A stretch of 20,953 nt of DNA, taken from NCBI GenBank assembly GCA_964439135.1, contig CAYTNN010000062.1:1-20953 (forward strand). Reading direction: 5' to 3'. The stretch comes from JAFGPJ01 sp964439135. Lineage in GTDB: Bacteria > Planctomycetota > Phycisphaerae > Sedimentisphaerales > Anaerobacaceae. Made by a program: the position numbers and the translations under genes. The notes beneath the pieces were generated by a model. The model worked only from the letters and a program-made list of their open reading frames with translations, was not told where the DNA came from and made no database searches. Shown piece after piece: positions 6,054 through 14,089 of the stretch (its first letter is position 1; every line of letters starts with the position of its first letter).

Positions 6054-6464
6054 CTATTGGACATCAGCTTCCACAGCAGTCATAGGACAACCGGTCGCTC
6101 CGGCCGTGCCGCAGCAGCCCTTCGGGCCATCTACCGCACAGCACGGCTTTGGACAGGGAAACGGACAAGGATTATCGCAGAGACCTTCAGCATTGCCGCC
6201 GGCACAGCACGGTTTAGGGCAGCCGGTAGTACAAGGCGTGCCGGAACCGTCTGTCGACGCCATCTGGGCGGCCATCATTTTTGGGCAAGATGCCGTCTGG
6301 GCCATCATTGGGTAGCCGGCCATACCGCCTTGACAGGCTTTTGCCGGCGCTTCGGTATCGGCTGGTTTACTGTTAGCATAACCACCAAGCAAAACCGTCC
6401 CCGCCATTATAGCTGCTACTACACTTATAACTACAATCAGATTCTTCGGATTCTTAAAACTCAT
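6054..6464 (-). CDS. Exported cysteine-rich protein of unknown function
   Basis: A 136-residue protein. Residues 1-30 are a signal peptide or membrane anchor (basic start, then IVVISVVAAIMAGTVLLGG). The mature part has 14 cysteines, many in CPKPCC units: GCPKPCCAGG, then CDNPCPFPCPKPCCA, GCCGTAG and GCPMT. Met and Pro are also common (YPMMAQT, CPKMMAAQM). The pattern suggests metal binding in the envelope (metallothionein-like or copper-binding), or a disulfide-rich structural protein; neither is shown. The start is well supported by AGGAGG about 8 nt before ATG. It has its own promoter and a strong terminator, so it is a single-gene transcript. I recognise no named family. Confidence 0.75.
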   Translation of the reverse strand: MSFKNPKNLIVVISVVAAIMAGTVLLGGYANSKPADTEAPAKACQGGMAGYPMMAQTASCPKMMAAQMASTDGSGTPCTTGCPKPCCAGGNAEGLCDNPCPFPCPKPCCAVDGPKGCCGTAGATGCPMTAVEADVQ

Positions 6465-6533
6465 TAACTGTTGCCTCCTAAAACGTTTACATCAATGTTT
6501 AACAATAGACTTTACAACCTGTTAGTAATATAT

Positions 6534-6563
6534 ATTATACCATTTACAAAGCAGCGGAGTTCA
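6534..6563 (-). promoter_or_regulatory. Promoter of the cysteine-rich gene
   Basis: On the minus strand a perfect TATAAT (complement of 6534-6539) stands 70 nt before the ATG. The -35 (TGAACT, complement of 6558-6563, 18-nt spacer) is weak, so an activator may be needed. The rest of 6465-6721 shows no gene. Confidence 0.5.
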
Positions 6564-6721
6564 CATAAAAAACGCTTAAAACAAGAATATTTACACTTAT
6601 TTTCGTCAGATCGGCAGGAACTCTTTAATCAGCTTTATTTCATAGGATTTGATACTAACGAAAAGTTAGGAGCGATCAGAAGATATAGAATTGCAATGAT
6701 AATGGTATTTTTGTTGTCACT

Positions 6722-8065
6722 TTAGAGGACTATCAGGCTTATAACCCAGAGGGCTATTGCGGCTGCGGTGCCAACTACGAGTGTTCCGAGCGTTTGCAGC
6801 TTATAGCCCTGCTTGACCGTCATGCCGGTAAGGCCCGTAACGACCCAGAAGTAACTGTCGTTTGCGTGGCTGACTACCATCGAGCCGGCCCCGATTGCGA
6901 CGACTACAAGTGCTTTGGCTGTAGGGGCTTCGAGGCCGAGCGTCCCGAGAAGCGGCGCCATTATTCCCGCTGTCGTTATGATCGCTACGGTTGACGAGCC
7001 TTGTGCCGTCTTTAGGGCTGCGGCGACAATAAAGGGCAGCCAGATGCTTAGGCCGGCACTTTCACCGAGGTAAGCTTTGACTACATCGGAGATACCGGAG
7101 TTCTGCAGGACTTTGCCGAAAGCGCCGCCGCAGCCTGTTATGATAATAATTGTTGCCGCCGCAATTACAGCTTGGCCGACCCAACCTGATGCTGAAAGCA
7201 TCTCTTTGCTCAGCTTCCGGGGCAGCAGAAAAGCAAAGAAAACGCCGATCAGCAGTGCTACGACAGGTTGTCCGATAAAATCGATAATAACAGCAATATT
7301 ACCGTCGCCGAACGGTTGTGATTTCAAATCGACAATTGACCTGAGCACAATTAATATGATTGGCAGCAGGATTGGAATCACGGATTTGAAGGCTGAGGGT
7401 GCCTCGGTTGTGATATATTCTACATTTGATTCTTCTGAATCCATCTCGGGATCGATATATATCCTGGCGGCGATTTTTACCGAAAAAAGCCAGCCGGCAG
7501 CTAAGGCGATGATACTTACCAGGCCGCCCCAAAGGATAACCAGCCCAAGATCAGCACCAAGCAGCCCCGCCGCCGCCACCGGACCCGGTGTCGGCGGTAC
7601 CATCGTGTGCGTACAGTAAAGGCCGAGGCTGAGCGCCACGGCACTTGCCGCCAGCGATATTTTAACCTTTTTAGAAAGCGCCTTTGCCAGCGGGGAAAGA
7701 ATCACGAACGCCGAGTCACAGAATACGGGTATGCTCACAATATACCCTATTATTCCCATAGCCATTGGCACATTTCTCTTTCCCACGAGCTTCAGCGTGC
7801 TCTCAGCGAGTTTGTACGCACCGCCGGACTTTTCAAGAAATGTCCCGATTACCGCCCCTGCCAGTATTACTATACCGATATAGCCGATAGTGCCGCCGAA
7901 TCCGGCATTTACTGATTGGACAACCTCTTCCAAAGACATCTTGCCGCAAAATATGCCGTAACCGAAAGCGGAGATAAGTAGTGCGAGAAACGGGTGGAGA
8001 TTCAACCTGGTTGTCGCGACGATAATGAAAACGACAGAAAGCAGAAGCAGGATTAATAGCCACAT
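6722..8065 (-). CDS. GntP-family gluconate/organic acid:H+ symporter
   Basis: A 447-residue integral membrane protein, the usual length for GntP (TC 2.A.8). Its hallmark segments are SIPVFCDSAFVILSPLAKAL, HTMVPPTPGPVAAAGLLGAD and VVSHANDSYFWVV, with about 12 hydrophobic spans in two halves. The family imports gluconate, and some members take glycerate, idonate or fructuronate; the substrate cannot be read from sequence. No gluconate kinase, dehydratase or regulator is adjacent, so it appears to stand alone. ATG at 8065 is preceded by AAGGG at about 9 nt. No terminator is evident after its stop. Confidence 0.92.
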   Translation of the reverse strand: MWLLILLLLSVVFIIVATTRLNLHPFLALLISAFGYGIFCGKMSLEEVVQSVNAGFGGTIGYIGIVILAGAVIGTFLEKSGGAYKLAESTLKLVGKRNVPMAMGIIGYIVSIPVFCDSAFVILSPLAKALSKKVKISLAASAVALSLGLYCTHTMVPPTPGPVAAAGLLGADLGLVILWGGLVSIIALAAGWLFSVKIAARIYIDPEMDSEESNVEYITTEAPSAFKSVIPILLPIILIVLRSIVDLKSQPFGDGNIAVIIDFIGQPVVALLIGVFFAFLLPRKLSKEMLSASGWVGQAVIAAATIIIITGCGGAFGKVLQNSGISDVVKAYLGESAGLSIWLPFIVAAALKTAQGSSTVAIITTAGIMAPLLGTLGLEAPTAKALVVVAIGAGSMVVSHANDSYFWVVTGLTGMTVKQGYKLQTLGTLVVGTAAAIALWVISLIVL

Positions 8066-8239
8066 CTGGTTTGCCCTTTCATCGGCACAGCCTTTTCTAT
8101 TATTTGGATATAACTGTGACGGCCTGCAACGTGAAATCGCAGTACCTCAAAGGTATCTACTCTGCCTGTCACCATGTGTCAATCATTTTTTCGTGCTGTA
8201 AATACGTAATTATGTTGTTTCATAAGGAAGGATCATGTT

Positions 8240-8329
8240 ATGAGAAAAATGATTATTTTGCCGTTAAGTACCATTTTTGTACAGAATAATCAAAGCAACA
8301 TTAATATAAAAAGAATGATGTATATATAA
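8240..8329 (+). CDS. Possible 29-codon peptide or truncated gene start
   Basis: ATG is preceded by AAGGAAGG at about 8 nt. The peptide starts MRKMIILPLSTIFV, like the start of a signal peptide, then loses character (QNNQSNINIKRMMYI) and stops. It could be the surviving 5' end of a deleted exported-protein gene. Weak evidence. Confidence 0.2.
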   Translation: MRKMIILPLSTIFVQNNQSNINIKRMMYI

Positions 8330-8480
8330 CATACTTATACTCAGCTCGTTTATCAAAGATCGTCAAAGCTATTGATATTGAAAAATTGACACTAACAGAA
8401 AAGGCTGGCACAGTCATCTTATGTTAGGGATTATCCAAAGTCCTTCAGGTAAGTTCGGGACGATCCCGTACAAAGTCTAA

Positions 8481-8601
8481 GAGCCTATCCGAATAACTTT
8501 TCGTTATCACCTGTCATGCTGAATCCTTAGACTTCGCATCAGACCGGTCCTTGAATGAAGCGAAGAAATGACAAACGTTAAAGGGTAATTTGGGTAGGCT
8601 C
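8481..8601. mobile_element. 121-bp foldback (MITE-like) element
   Basis: The ends are inverted repeats: GAGCCTATCCGAATAAC at 8481-8497 matches the complement of 8585-8601 at 14 of 17 positions. Nested inside are TGTCAT/ATGACA (8512-8517 with 8568-8573) and CTTCGCATCA/TGAAGCGAAG (8532-8541 with 8556-8565, one mismatch). It has no coding capacity. Target-site duplications are not obvious. Confidence 0.5.
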
Positions 8602-8968
8602 AAAATATTTCAATAGACCATCCCCCCCTGCTCGATGTATCGTTTATGGAAAAGCAATCCGCCAGGTGAGTCATTGCAGTAAATATTTTTGCTTTAGTAA
8701 GCGAGGAAATTCATAATACATGAAAAGCCTAATTACTGCTAAAAACGGCATATTTCGCTCCTATTCAAAACTTGATAATCTTTTATGTCCTTTAATTACC
8801 CCTGTGGCAGAGCCAGTCCCCCTACCATCTTTATGATATTTAGAACAGTCGATAAGGCTGTAAAAGGATATATTTGTTTGCCTGGAGGCGTGATTGTAAT
8901 GTATTTTCGACCTGAATATATGATATCAGCTTTGCCTACACAGACCCGTTTTGCACCTTTTGCATTGA

Positions 8969-8984
8969 TGTTTCACGTGAAACA
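8969..8984. promoter_or_regulatory. parS centromere site 1
   Basis: TGTTTCACGTGAAACA, an exact match to the canonical 16-bp ParB loading site. It lies 497 bp before the parB start. Confidence 0.93.
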
Positions 8985-9317
8985 TTCATATCTTTAACGA
9001 TTAAAATGTAACAATAGCAGGCAAACTCTATGGGTACTTTCTCATTTCCAGTTCAATAACATAATTATAAGATAGTCATAAATACATTTGAAATCATAGA
9101 ATGTGCAGAATATTGTTCGAGTAAATAGTGGATTTTCCCTGTATTCGATTGTAAAGGTAAGCAAAGAATATCATACGATACTGCCGGCATTCTACCTGTC
9201 ATCCGATCTCAAATCGTACGATAAATGGATGATCGAGTAATACACTTTAACGGATATTTATTCAAGATATCTGATACTGGAAAATCAGTTTTAATGCTCG
9301 ACGTATCCTCCTTTAAT

Positions 9318-9333
9318 TGTTTCACGTGAAACA
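9318..9333. promoter_or_regulatory. parS centromere site 2
   Basis: TGTTTCACGTGAAACA, a second perfect copy. It lies 148 bp before parB, so it may also allow ParB to affect its own promoter. Confidence 0.93.
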
Positions 9334-9481
9334 TTTTTTTAAATATTGATATTTTAGTCTGGTAAAGCTACAGGATTTAAAGTAAGTATTCCGAAATAAT
9401 ATTTGTGTTAGCACTTTGATATGAGTTAACAAAAGGGAAATGATGTAAGATCCCCATGCAAGAGTGTAAAGGAGTGTAAAT

Positions 9482-10432
9482 ATGGCCGATAGGAAAAGAG
9501 AAAAACCAAGGCATCTCGGCAGGGGGCTTCAATCCCTATTGGGTCCTATAACAATGAGCGATTCAGAAGTTGAACAAACATTACCCAGCTCTCCAGACGT
9601 CTTTAACTTCCCTATTGATAAGGAGTTGCGTGATTCCCTTCAAAAGATCGGCATCGACTCTATATCGCCTAATCCTTATCAGGCTCGTACAGTATGGAAT
9701 GAGCATGAATTAGCAGAATTGACTGAGTCAATCAAGGCAAACGGCATAATTCAGCCGATTATCGTCCGGCCAATTGGTACCGGCTTTCAGCTTATCGCGG
9801 GGGAGCGCCGGCTGCGAGCTGCCGAACTGGCCAACCTGACAAGCATACCTGCCCTGGTTCGTCGTGCAAGCGATGAGCAATTGCAGGAGTGGGCCTTAGT
9901 TGAGAATATACATCGTGTAGATCTCAATCCTATCGAGCGGGCAAAGGCATACCATGAATACATAAGAACATTCTCATTAACACAGGCCGAAGCGGCAGAA
10001 AGGCTCGGCGAAGGCCGGTCGGTAGTTGCTAACTATATACGACTACTTGACTTACCTCCAGAAATCAAGCAAATGCTTGCTGATGGTCAGCTTAGCATGG
10101 GTCACGCCCGGGCAATCCTTGCACTGCCGACAGACGAACTTCGACGGAAATTGGCTAATCGAGCGATGGCAGGGCGGCTAAGCGTTCGAGAGGTCGAACG
10201 ATTAGTTCGAAAATACCTTGCCGGTACAGGCCAGGTCAAGACAACGGTCCGCTCGAAACCACCTCATATACTTGACATTGAAAACAAGCTGTCCAGCCAG
10301 CTTGGCACAAAAGTTAACATAGAAACCCGGAAAAGCGGGCAGAGAGGCAAGGTCATAATCGAGTTTTACTCACTGGATGAGTTCGACGGAATCATGGAAA
10401 GGATAGGCTTAGCTTGCGGAGAGGAAATCTAA
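9482..10432 (+). CDS. parB: ParB/Spo0J chromosome partitioning protein
   Basis: A 316-residue protein of normal family length. The N-terminal HLGRGLQSLLG is the ParA-contact motif. The CTP-binding N domain follows (ISPNPYQAR at 61-69, LIAGERRLRAAELA at 104-117, ENIHRVDLNPIE at 141-152), then the helix-turn-helix that reads parS (SLTQAEAAERLG, MGHARAILAL), and a C-terminal dimer domain ending FDGIMERIGL. GGAG lies 7 nt before ATG; the words GAGTGTAAA occur twice there. Two perfect parS sites lie just upstream. ParB loads at parS, slides as a CTP clamp, and recruits condensin and ParA to segregate the origin region. parA is not next to it, which differs from the common parAB order, so ParA must be encoded elsewhere. 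Confidence 0.97.
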   Translation: MADRKREKPRHLGRGLQSLLGPITMSDSEVEQTLPSSPDVFNFPIDKELRDSLQKIGIDSISPNPYQARTVWNEHELAELTESIKANGIIQPIIVRPIGTGFQLIAGERRLRAAELANLTSIPALVRRASDEQLQEWALVENIHRVDLNPIERAKAYHEYIRTFSLTQAEAAERLGEGRSVVANYIRLLDLPPEIKQMLADGQLSMGHARAILALPTDELRRKLANRAMAGRLSVREVERLVRKYLAGTGQVKTTVRSKPPHILDIENKLSSQLGTKVNIETRKSGQRGKVIIEFYSLDEFDGIMERIGLACGEEI

Positions 10433-10491
10433 AAAAATATTGAAAAAAGTGGATGAAACAAATTTTGCGTGAGAAATTAAACAAAATGATG

Positions 10492-10509
10492 TATAATTAG
10501 ATATATCTA
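10492..10509 (+). promoter_or_regulatory. Candidate -10 box and small palindrome before the ankyrin gene
   Basis: TATAAT at 10492-10497 is a perfect -10, but no good -35 stands at the right distance. TAGATATATCTA follows at 10498-10509, a perfect palindrome at or near the transcription start that could be an operator. The leader to the GTG start would be about 85 nt. Confidence 0.4.
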
Positions 10510-10590
10510 TAATTGTGGTTGCCCGATAAATACTCACTTAAAATAGCTGATGAGTTATATTTAAGGTTAAATATTTCTGGAGGACATACC

Positions 10591-12039
10591 GTGAAGCGTA
10601 TAACAAGTTACATAACGATTTTATTACTGCTAACATCTTTGGAATTTAATACAACTTTTGCTCAGCAAAAACGGAGCAAATCTCTGAACCAGGCTGTCGT
10701 TGACGGTGACATCGACGAGGTCAAGTCTCAAATTTCAGCGGGTGCGGATGTCAATTCGAAAAATAGAATGGGCTGGACACTGCTCCAAACTGCAATTCGG
10801 AACAAACGTACGGAGATCGCACAACTACTTATTGATAAAGGAGCTGATGTTAATGCAAAGGACAATCGTGGGAAGACGCCTCTGCATTTCGCAGTGGAGT
10901 CCGGCCAGAAGACCATCGTGGAGACGCTAATTGCAAAGGGAGCCGATGTCAATGTTATGGACGGCAGGGCCGACAACGCTTTGTCGTTGGCGCAAAAGAA
11001 CAACCAGAAGGAAATTGCTGACCTGTTGGTCAAGCACGGCGCTAAAGACCCGGATCCCAGTGAATTGCTCGGAGATAGACTATATTCTTCGCCGGCGGCA
11101 AGTCGAAATCCGAATTCCGCCAGAATGACACAACCAGGAAGCAGAGCTGGAAACGTTAATCAATCGTCTGTTGTGGTAGATTTACTTGTCGATCCGAACG
11201 AGATTAAAACCCGCGTTAAGACGTTCGATGGTCTGGAGAAGTCAGTGAAGGAGGTTTCCGATAAAAGCAAAAATGAGGAGCGTCAGTGGCTGCAAATGAG
11301 ATATGATAACAGAACGACTCTTTTAAGGGCTGTGGACACGCAAATCGAGGATGAAATTGATTTCGTACGCAAGGTCGCTGTTGAGGAATCAGCAAAAAAG
11401 AGCGTCGAGGCCATCGACAGTCTGCGAACTAACAGGCGGAAGCGCTCCTCAAAGGTAAACAGGGAACTCATGCAGCAAAAAAGAGAGCAGAAACTAACCG
11501 AATCTGCCAGCACCCGCGGCCGGGGTCGAACAACCGGCAGGAGCATGAGAGGCCGGACATCCGGAGCAGACACCACCGACTCCGTCTATGGTAGCGGGGC
11601 AGTTAACACGCCAAGAGGATACGGATCAGAAAGCACGGGTCGGACTGCCGAGCAACTGGATCCCCAAACAGAGGAACAGAAGCGTCTGTGGATGCAGACA
11701 ACCCCGGATAACAAGTCAGAGTTAGCCAAAGCGATACACCCGCAAATTCAGGCGGAGATTGGCTACATACGAACTATCGCTGTTGAAGAAAAAGCTAAAA
11801 AGACAACCGCTGCAATTGACGGGCTGCTGCTGGCAAGGAAAGAGCGTTTTGATAAGCTTGTGATAAATATTGGGGAAGAGATAAGGAAGCTGCAGGAAAC
11901 GCAGAGCCTGCGCAATAGAACGAACGAGCCGGGCCAGTTAAATCAGCAAAACAGCCGCACAAGGGGACGAACGTCCGGAAGAACAACAGGAACACAAACG
12001 GATACACAGCAACGCGGAACGCGCACTCGGCGGCGCTGA
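10591..12039 (+). CDS. Secreted ankyrin-repeat protein with a duplicated C-terminal domain
   Basis: I place the start at GTG 10591: GGAGG lies 7 nt upstream, and the first 25 residues form a signal peptide ending TTFAQQ. The longer frame from TTG 10513 would bury it. The protein has 482 residues. Residues 32-152 hold about four ankyrin repeats (typical GADVNAKDNRGKTPLHFAV). Then come two copies of a domain of about 70 residues (about 228-296 and 360-434). Shared positions include W(L/M)Q, DN(R/K), EI(D/G)(F/Y)(V/I)R, a VAVEE/IAVEE core, AKK and AID. Arg/Gly/Thr-rich linkers (RGRGRTTGRSMRGRTSG) and a basic tail follow. The domain is helical and not recognised. Ankyrin repeats bind partner proteins; an envelope role is inferred. 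The SDR gene starts 5 nt after the stop, so they are probably co-transcribed. Confidence 0.82.
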   Translation: MKRITSYITILLLLTSLEFNTTFAQQKRSKSLNQAVVDGDIDEVKSQISAGADVNSKNRMGWTLLQTAIRNKRTEIAQLLIDKGADVNAKDNRGKTPLHFAVESGQKTIVETLIAKGADVNVMDGRADNALSLAQKNNQKEIADLLVKHGAKDPDPSELLGDRLYSSPAASRNPNSARMTQPGSRAGNVNQSSVVVDLLVDPNEIKTRVKTFDGLEKSVKEVSDKSKNEERQWLQMRYDNRTTLLRAVDTQIEDEIDFVRKVAVEESAKKSVEAIDSLRTNRRKRSSKVNRELMQQKREQKLTESASTRGRGRTTGRSMRGRTSGADTTDSVYGSGAVNTPRGYGSESTGRTAEQLDPQTEEQKRLWMQTTPDNKSELAKAIHPQIQAEIGYIRTIAVEEKAKKTTAAIDGLLLARKERFDKLVINIGEEIRKLQETQSLRNRTNEPGQLNQQNSRTRGRTSGRTTGTQTDTQQRGTRTRRR

Positions 12040-12044
12040 GACCG

Positions 12045-12773
12045 ATGGCAGAAAAATTAGCCGGCAAAGTAGCAATAGTCACAGGGGCCAGCCGAGGGAT
12101 CGGCAGGGCGATTAGCGTGGCGCTGGCGCAGGAGAACGCGACCATCGTCCTGGCTGCGCGGTCGATTCAGCAACTGCAAATAACCGCAGAGCAGGTGACA
12201 AAGGCAGGCGGAGAAGCGAGGATCGTTCATGTTGAGCTGACCGAAGAGCAGTCCATTCGGAATCTCATTAAAGTGACCGGCGAAAAACTCGGCCGGCTTG
12301 ATATACTGGTCAATAACGCAGGCGTCACTCACTCAGCGCCGCTGGAGCAGACCTCAACCGAAGATTGGGAGCAGTGTATTTCAATCAATGCCCGCGCACC
12401 GTTCATACTTTGCAGGGAAGCCCTGCCGTTATTGAAAAAATCACAGGCGGCTCATATCATCAACATCGCGTCGGTAGTCGGCGTCAAAGGCTATCCGTTT
12501 CAAAGTGCCTATACTGCCTCCAAGCACGCTCTTCGCGGCATGACGATTTCGCTGGCTGAGGAGTTGAGAGGTTCGAACATCCGGGTGCACGTGCTCTGTC
12601 CGGGCGGCGTCGATACGGATATGGTCGATAGAGTACGTCCGGATATCGACAAGGGCGAGCTGATAAAGCCGGAAGAAATCGCCGAGCTGGTCCTCTACCT
12701 GGTGACACACAAGGGTAACGCCGTCGTGGACGAGCTGCGCATTCGAAGAGCAACTTCGACACCGTGGTTTTGA
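12045..12773 (+). CDS. Short-chain dehydrogenase/reductase (FabG/YdfG-like)
   Basis: A 242-residue classical SDR. The NAD(P) site is VTGASRGIGRA, followed by LVNNAGV and the catalytic Ser in INIASVVG. The YxxxK pair lies in SAYTASKHALRG, and PGGVDTDM follows. An Arg in the segment after strand 2 (AARS) suggests NADPH. The family reduces carbonyls; 3-oxoacyl-ACP reductase is one option, but a stand-alone copy here cannot be assigned a substrate. The C-terminus (VDELRIRRATSTPW) resembles YdfG-type members. No clear ribosome site; translation may be coupled to the ankyrin gene 5 nt upstream. Confidence 0.9.
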   Translation: MAEKLAGKVAIVTGASRGIGRAISVALAQENATIVLAARSIQQLQITAEQVTKAGGEARIVHVELTEEQSIRNLIKVTGEKLGRLDILVNNAGVTHSAPLEQTSTEDWEQCISINARAPFILCREALPLLKKSQAAHIINIASVVGVKGYPFQSAYTASKHALRGMTISLAEELRGSNIRVHVLCPGGVDTDMVDRVRPDIDKGELIKPEEIAELVLYLVTHKGNAVVDELRIRRATSTPWF

Positions 12774-12801
12774 TAAAGCAAGTGACAGTGAAGGGATAAC
12801 T

Positions 12802-13251
12802 ATGCGGATTGTTTGTCAGCGTGTACTGGAGGCGAAGGTTACGGTCAACGATCAGCCGGTAGGCACAATCGGCAAGGGCTTGCTGATCTATCTCGGGGTC
12901 GGCAAGGGTGATACTGTAAATGATGCTCAGTTCATGGCCGATAAAATCGTGAACCTGAGAATCTTCTCCGACGAGGCGGGCAAGATGAATCTAAGCGTGC
13001 AGGATGTCGCCGGCTCGATTCTATTAATCAGCAATTTCACCCTTCACGGCGACTGCCGCAAGGGCCGTCGTCCGGGATTCGACGCCGCGGCCGAACCGGT
13101 ATTGGCCGAGCAGCTTTACGAAAAAGTAGCCGGCTTAATATCAGAGCAGGGCGTGCCCGTCGAAAAGGGCGCTTTCGGCCAATACATGCACGTTACCAGT
13201 ATCAACGACGGCCCCGTAACATTCCTGCTCGACAGCGCAAAACTTTTCTGA
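12802..13251 (+). CDS. dtd: D-aminoacyl-tRNA deacylase
   Basis: A 149-residue protein, the normal Dtd length. It starts MRIVCQRVLEAKVTV and carries the two signature motifs: SNFTLHGDCRKGRRPGF (SQFTL in most members; here Gln is Asn) and the Gly-cisPro motif in VTSINDGPVTF. Dtd is a cytoplasmic dimer that removes D-amino acids, and glycine mischarged on tRNA-Ala, from tRNA. An AGGG ribosome site lies before ATG. The gene is 28 nt after the SDR and ends the operon; the PP2C gene converges from the other side with only a 28-nt gap and no clear terminator. Confidence 0.95.
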   Translation: MRIVCQRVLEAKVTVNDQPVGTIGKGLLIYLGVGKGDTVNDAQFMADKIVNLRIFSDEAGKMNLSVQDVAGSILLISNFTLHGDCRKGRRPGFDAAAEPVLAEQLYEKVAGLISEQGVPVEKGAFGQYMHVTSINDGPVTFLLDSAKLF

Positions 13252-13279
13252 ACATCTGATAATATTCCCAACGAGCCGC

Positions 13280-14065
13280 TCAGGGGCCGAGCCAGTCGAT
13301 GACAAGGGTCGTGACATTATCGTGCCCCCCGGCCTTGTTGGCGGCGGCCACGAGTGACTTGCAGGCAGCCTGAGGATCGGTCTCGGCCGACAAAATAGCG
13401 GCGATTTTCGTATCGTCGAGCATATCGGTCAGGCCGTCGGTGCAGAGCAGGAGACGGTCGCTCTTTTTCAAAGTGAAGGAACGAACATGGGAGCGGGCCT
13501 TTTCTTCCATACCGACGTACTGGGTGATCTGGCCCCGGGCCTCATGGTTGATTGCCTCTTCGGGCTCGATACGGCCCTTTTCGATGAGTTCGGATACGAC
13601 CGAGTGGTCGCGGGTGATCTGGGCCATTTTACCTTTGCGCAGCCGATAGGCCCTGCTGTCACCGAGGTTGGCAACGAAGCATCGGTTCTTTCTCAGCAGG
13701 ACAATAACGAGCGTGGCGCCCATATCCCTGAAACCTGTTTCGCTGGTGCCTTCGAGTTGCAATTGTTTGCTCTGTTCAGCAATCATTCTTTCGAGCAGGG
13801 ATCTTACTGCCCGCGTGGTGCCGACTTTCAGCTTGTCGAGGGCGTTTTCGATCATGACGGGCAGATCCTCGGCGACGATTTCCGATGCGATGGCGCCGCC
13901 ACGGTGGCCTCCCATACCGTCGGATACGAGGAACAATGCCGGCTCGGGATCGGCGAAAAAGCTGTCCTGGTTTTCCTGGCGTTCCATTCCGACATGCGTC
14001 TCGGCGCCCCAGCGGAAATGGGCAGGGGGGCTGACGACGAGTATTTCTACAGGTTTCTCGTTCAT
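13280..14065 (-). CDS. PP2C-family Ser/Thr protein phosphatase (Stp type)
   Basis: A 261-residue single-domain phosphatase, not membrane-bound. The metal and phosphate motifs are all present: ENQDSFF, VSDGMGGHRGG, MGATLVIVLL, ANLGDSRAYRL, ITRDHSVVSELI, LLLCTDGLTDML and GGHDNVTTLVI. It hydrolyses phospho-Ser/Thr using two Mn/Mg ions. GAGGA stands 8 nt before ATG, in the 24-nt gap after the kinase stop. It therefore forms an operon with the kinase and probably reverses its phosphorylations, as in PrkC/PrpC or PknB/Stp pairs. Confidence 0.95.
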   Translation of the reverse strand: MNEKPVEILVVSPPAHFRWGAETHVGMERQENQDSFFADPEPALFLVSDGMGGHRGGAIASEIVAEDLPVMIENALDKLKVGTTRAVRSLLERMIAEQSKQLQLEGTSETGFRDMGATLVIVLLRKNRCFVANLGDSRAYRLRKGKMAQITRDHSVVSELIEKGRIEPEEAINHEARGQITQYVGMEEKARSHVRSFTLKKSDRLLLCTDGLTDMLDDTKIAAILSAETDPQAACKSLVAAANKAGGHDNVTTLVIDWLGP

Positions 14066-14089
14066 TTATGATTCCTCGTTTTCAGTGAA

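Larger units (their letters stand above)
8066..9481. other. 1.4-kb region without a convincing gene, upstream of parB
   Basis: AT-rich. It contains a 29-codon frame at 8240-8329, a 121-bp foldback element, two parS sites, and a pairing GTGACGG ... CCTGTCAC at about 8113-8180 that might fold in RNA. No parA could be recognised. No cluster of DnaA boxes (TTATCCACA type) was seen by eye; one near match (TTATCCAAA) is at about 8429. A 70-codon frame at 8785-8997 reads through parS (FHVKH) and is not believed. Confidence 0.6.

Noticed and set aside
5619..6467. Long plus-strand frame of 282 codons
   Set aside because: It runs through interspersed repeats, the minus-strand terminator and the antisense of the cysteine-rich gene; its translation (KKTKPIQSQTNPI-like) is a repeat artefact.
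6471..6725. 84-codon plus-strand frame between the cysteine-rich gene and gntP
   Set aside because: It lies over the promoter of the divergent cysteine-rich gene, has low-complexity composition and shows no family resemblance.
9407..9429. CIRCE-like sequence TTAGCACTT...GAGTTAAC
   Set aside because: Spacing is 6 instead of 9 and the second half is poor. It precedes parB, not a heat-shock gene.
8066..9481. Replication origin in the parS region
   Set aside because: No cluster of DnaA boxes or repeated 13-mers is visible by eye, so only origin proximity is claimed.
10513..10590. N-terminal extension of the ankyrin protein from TTG 10513
   Set aside because: The GTG at 10591 has GGAGG at 7 nt and opens a clean signal peptide; the extension would bury it.
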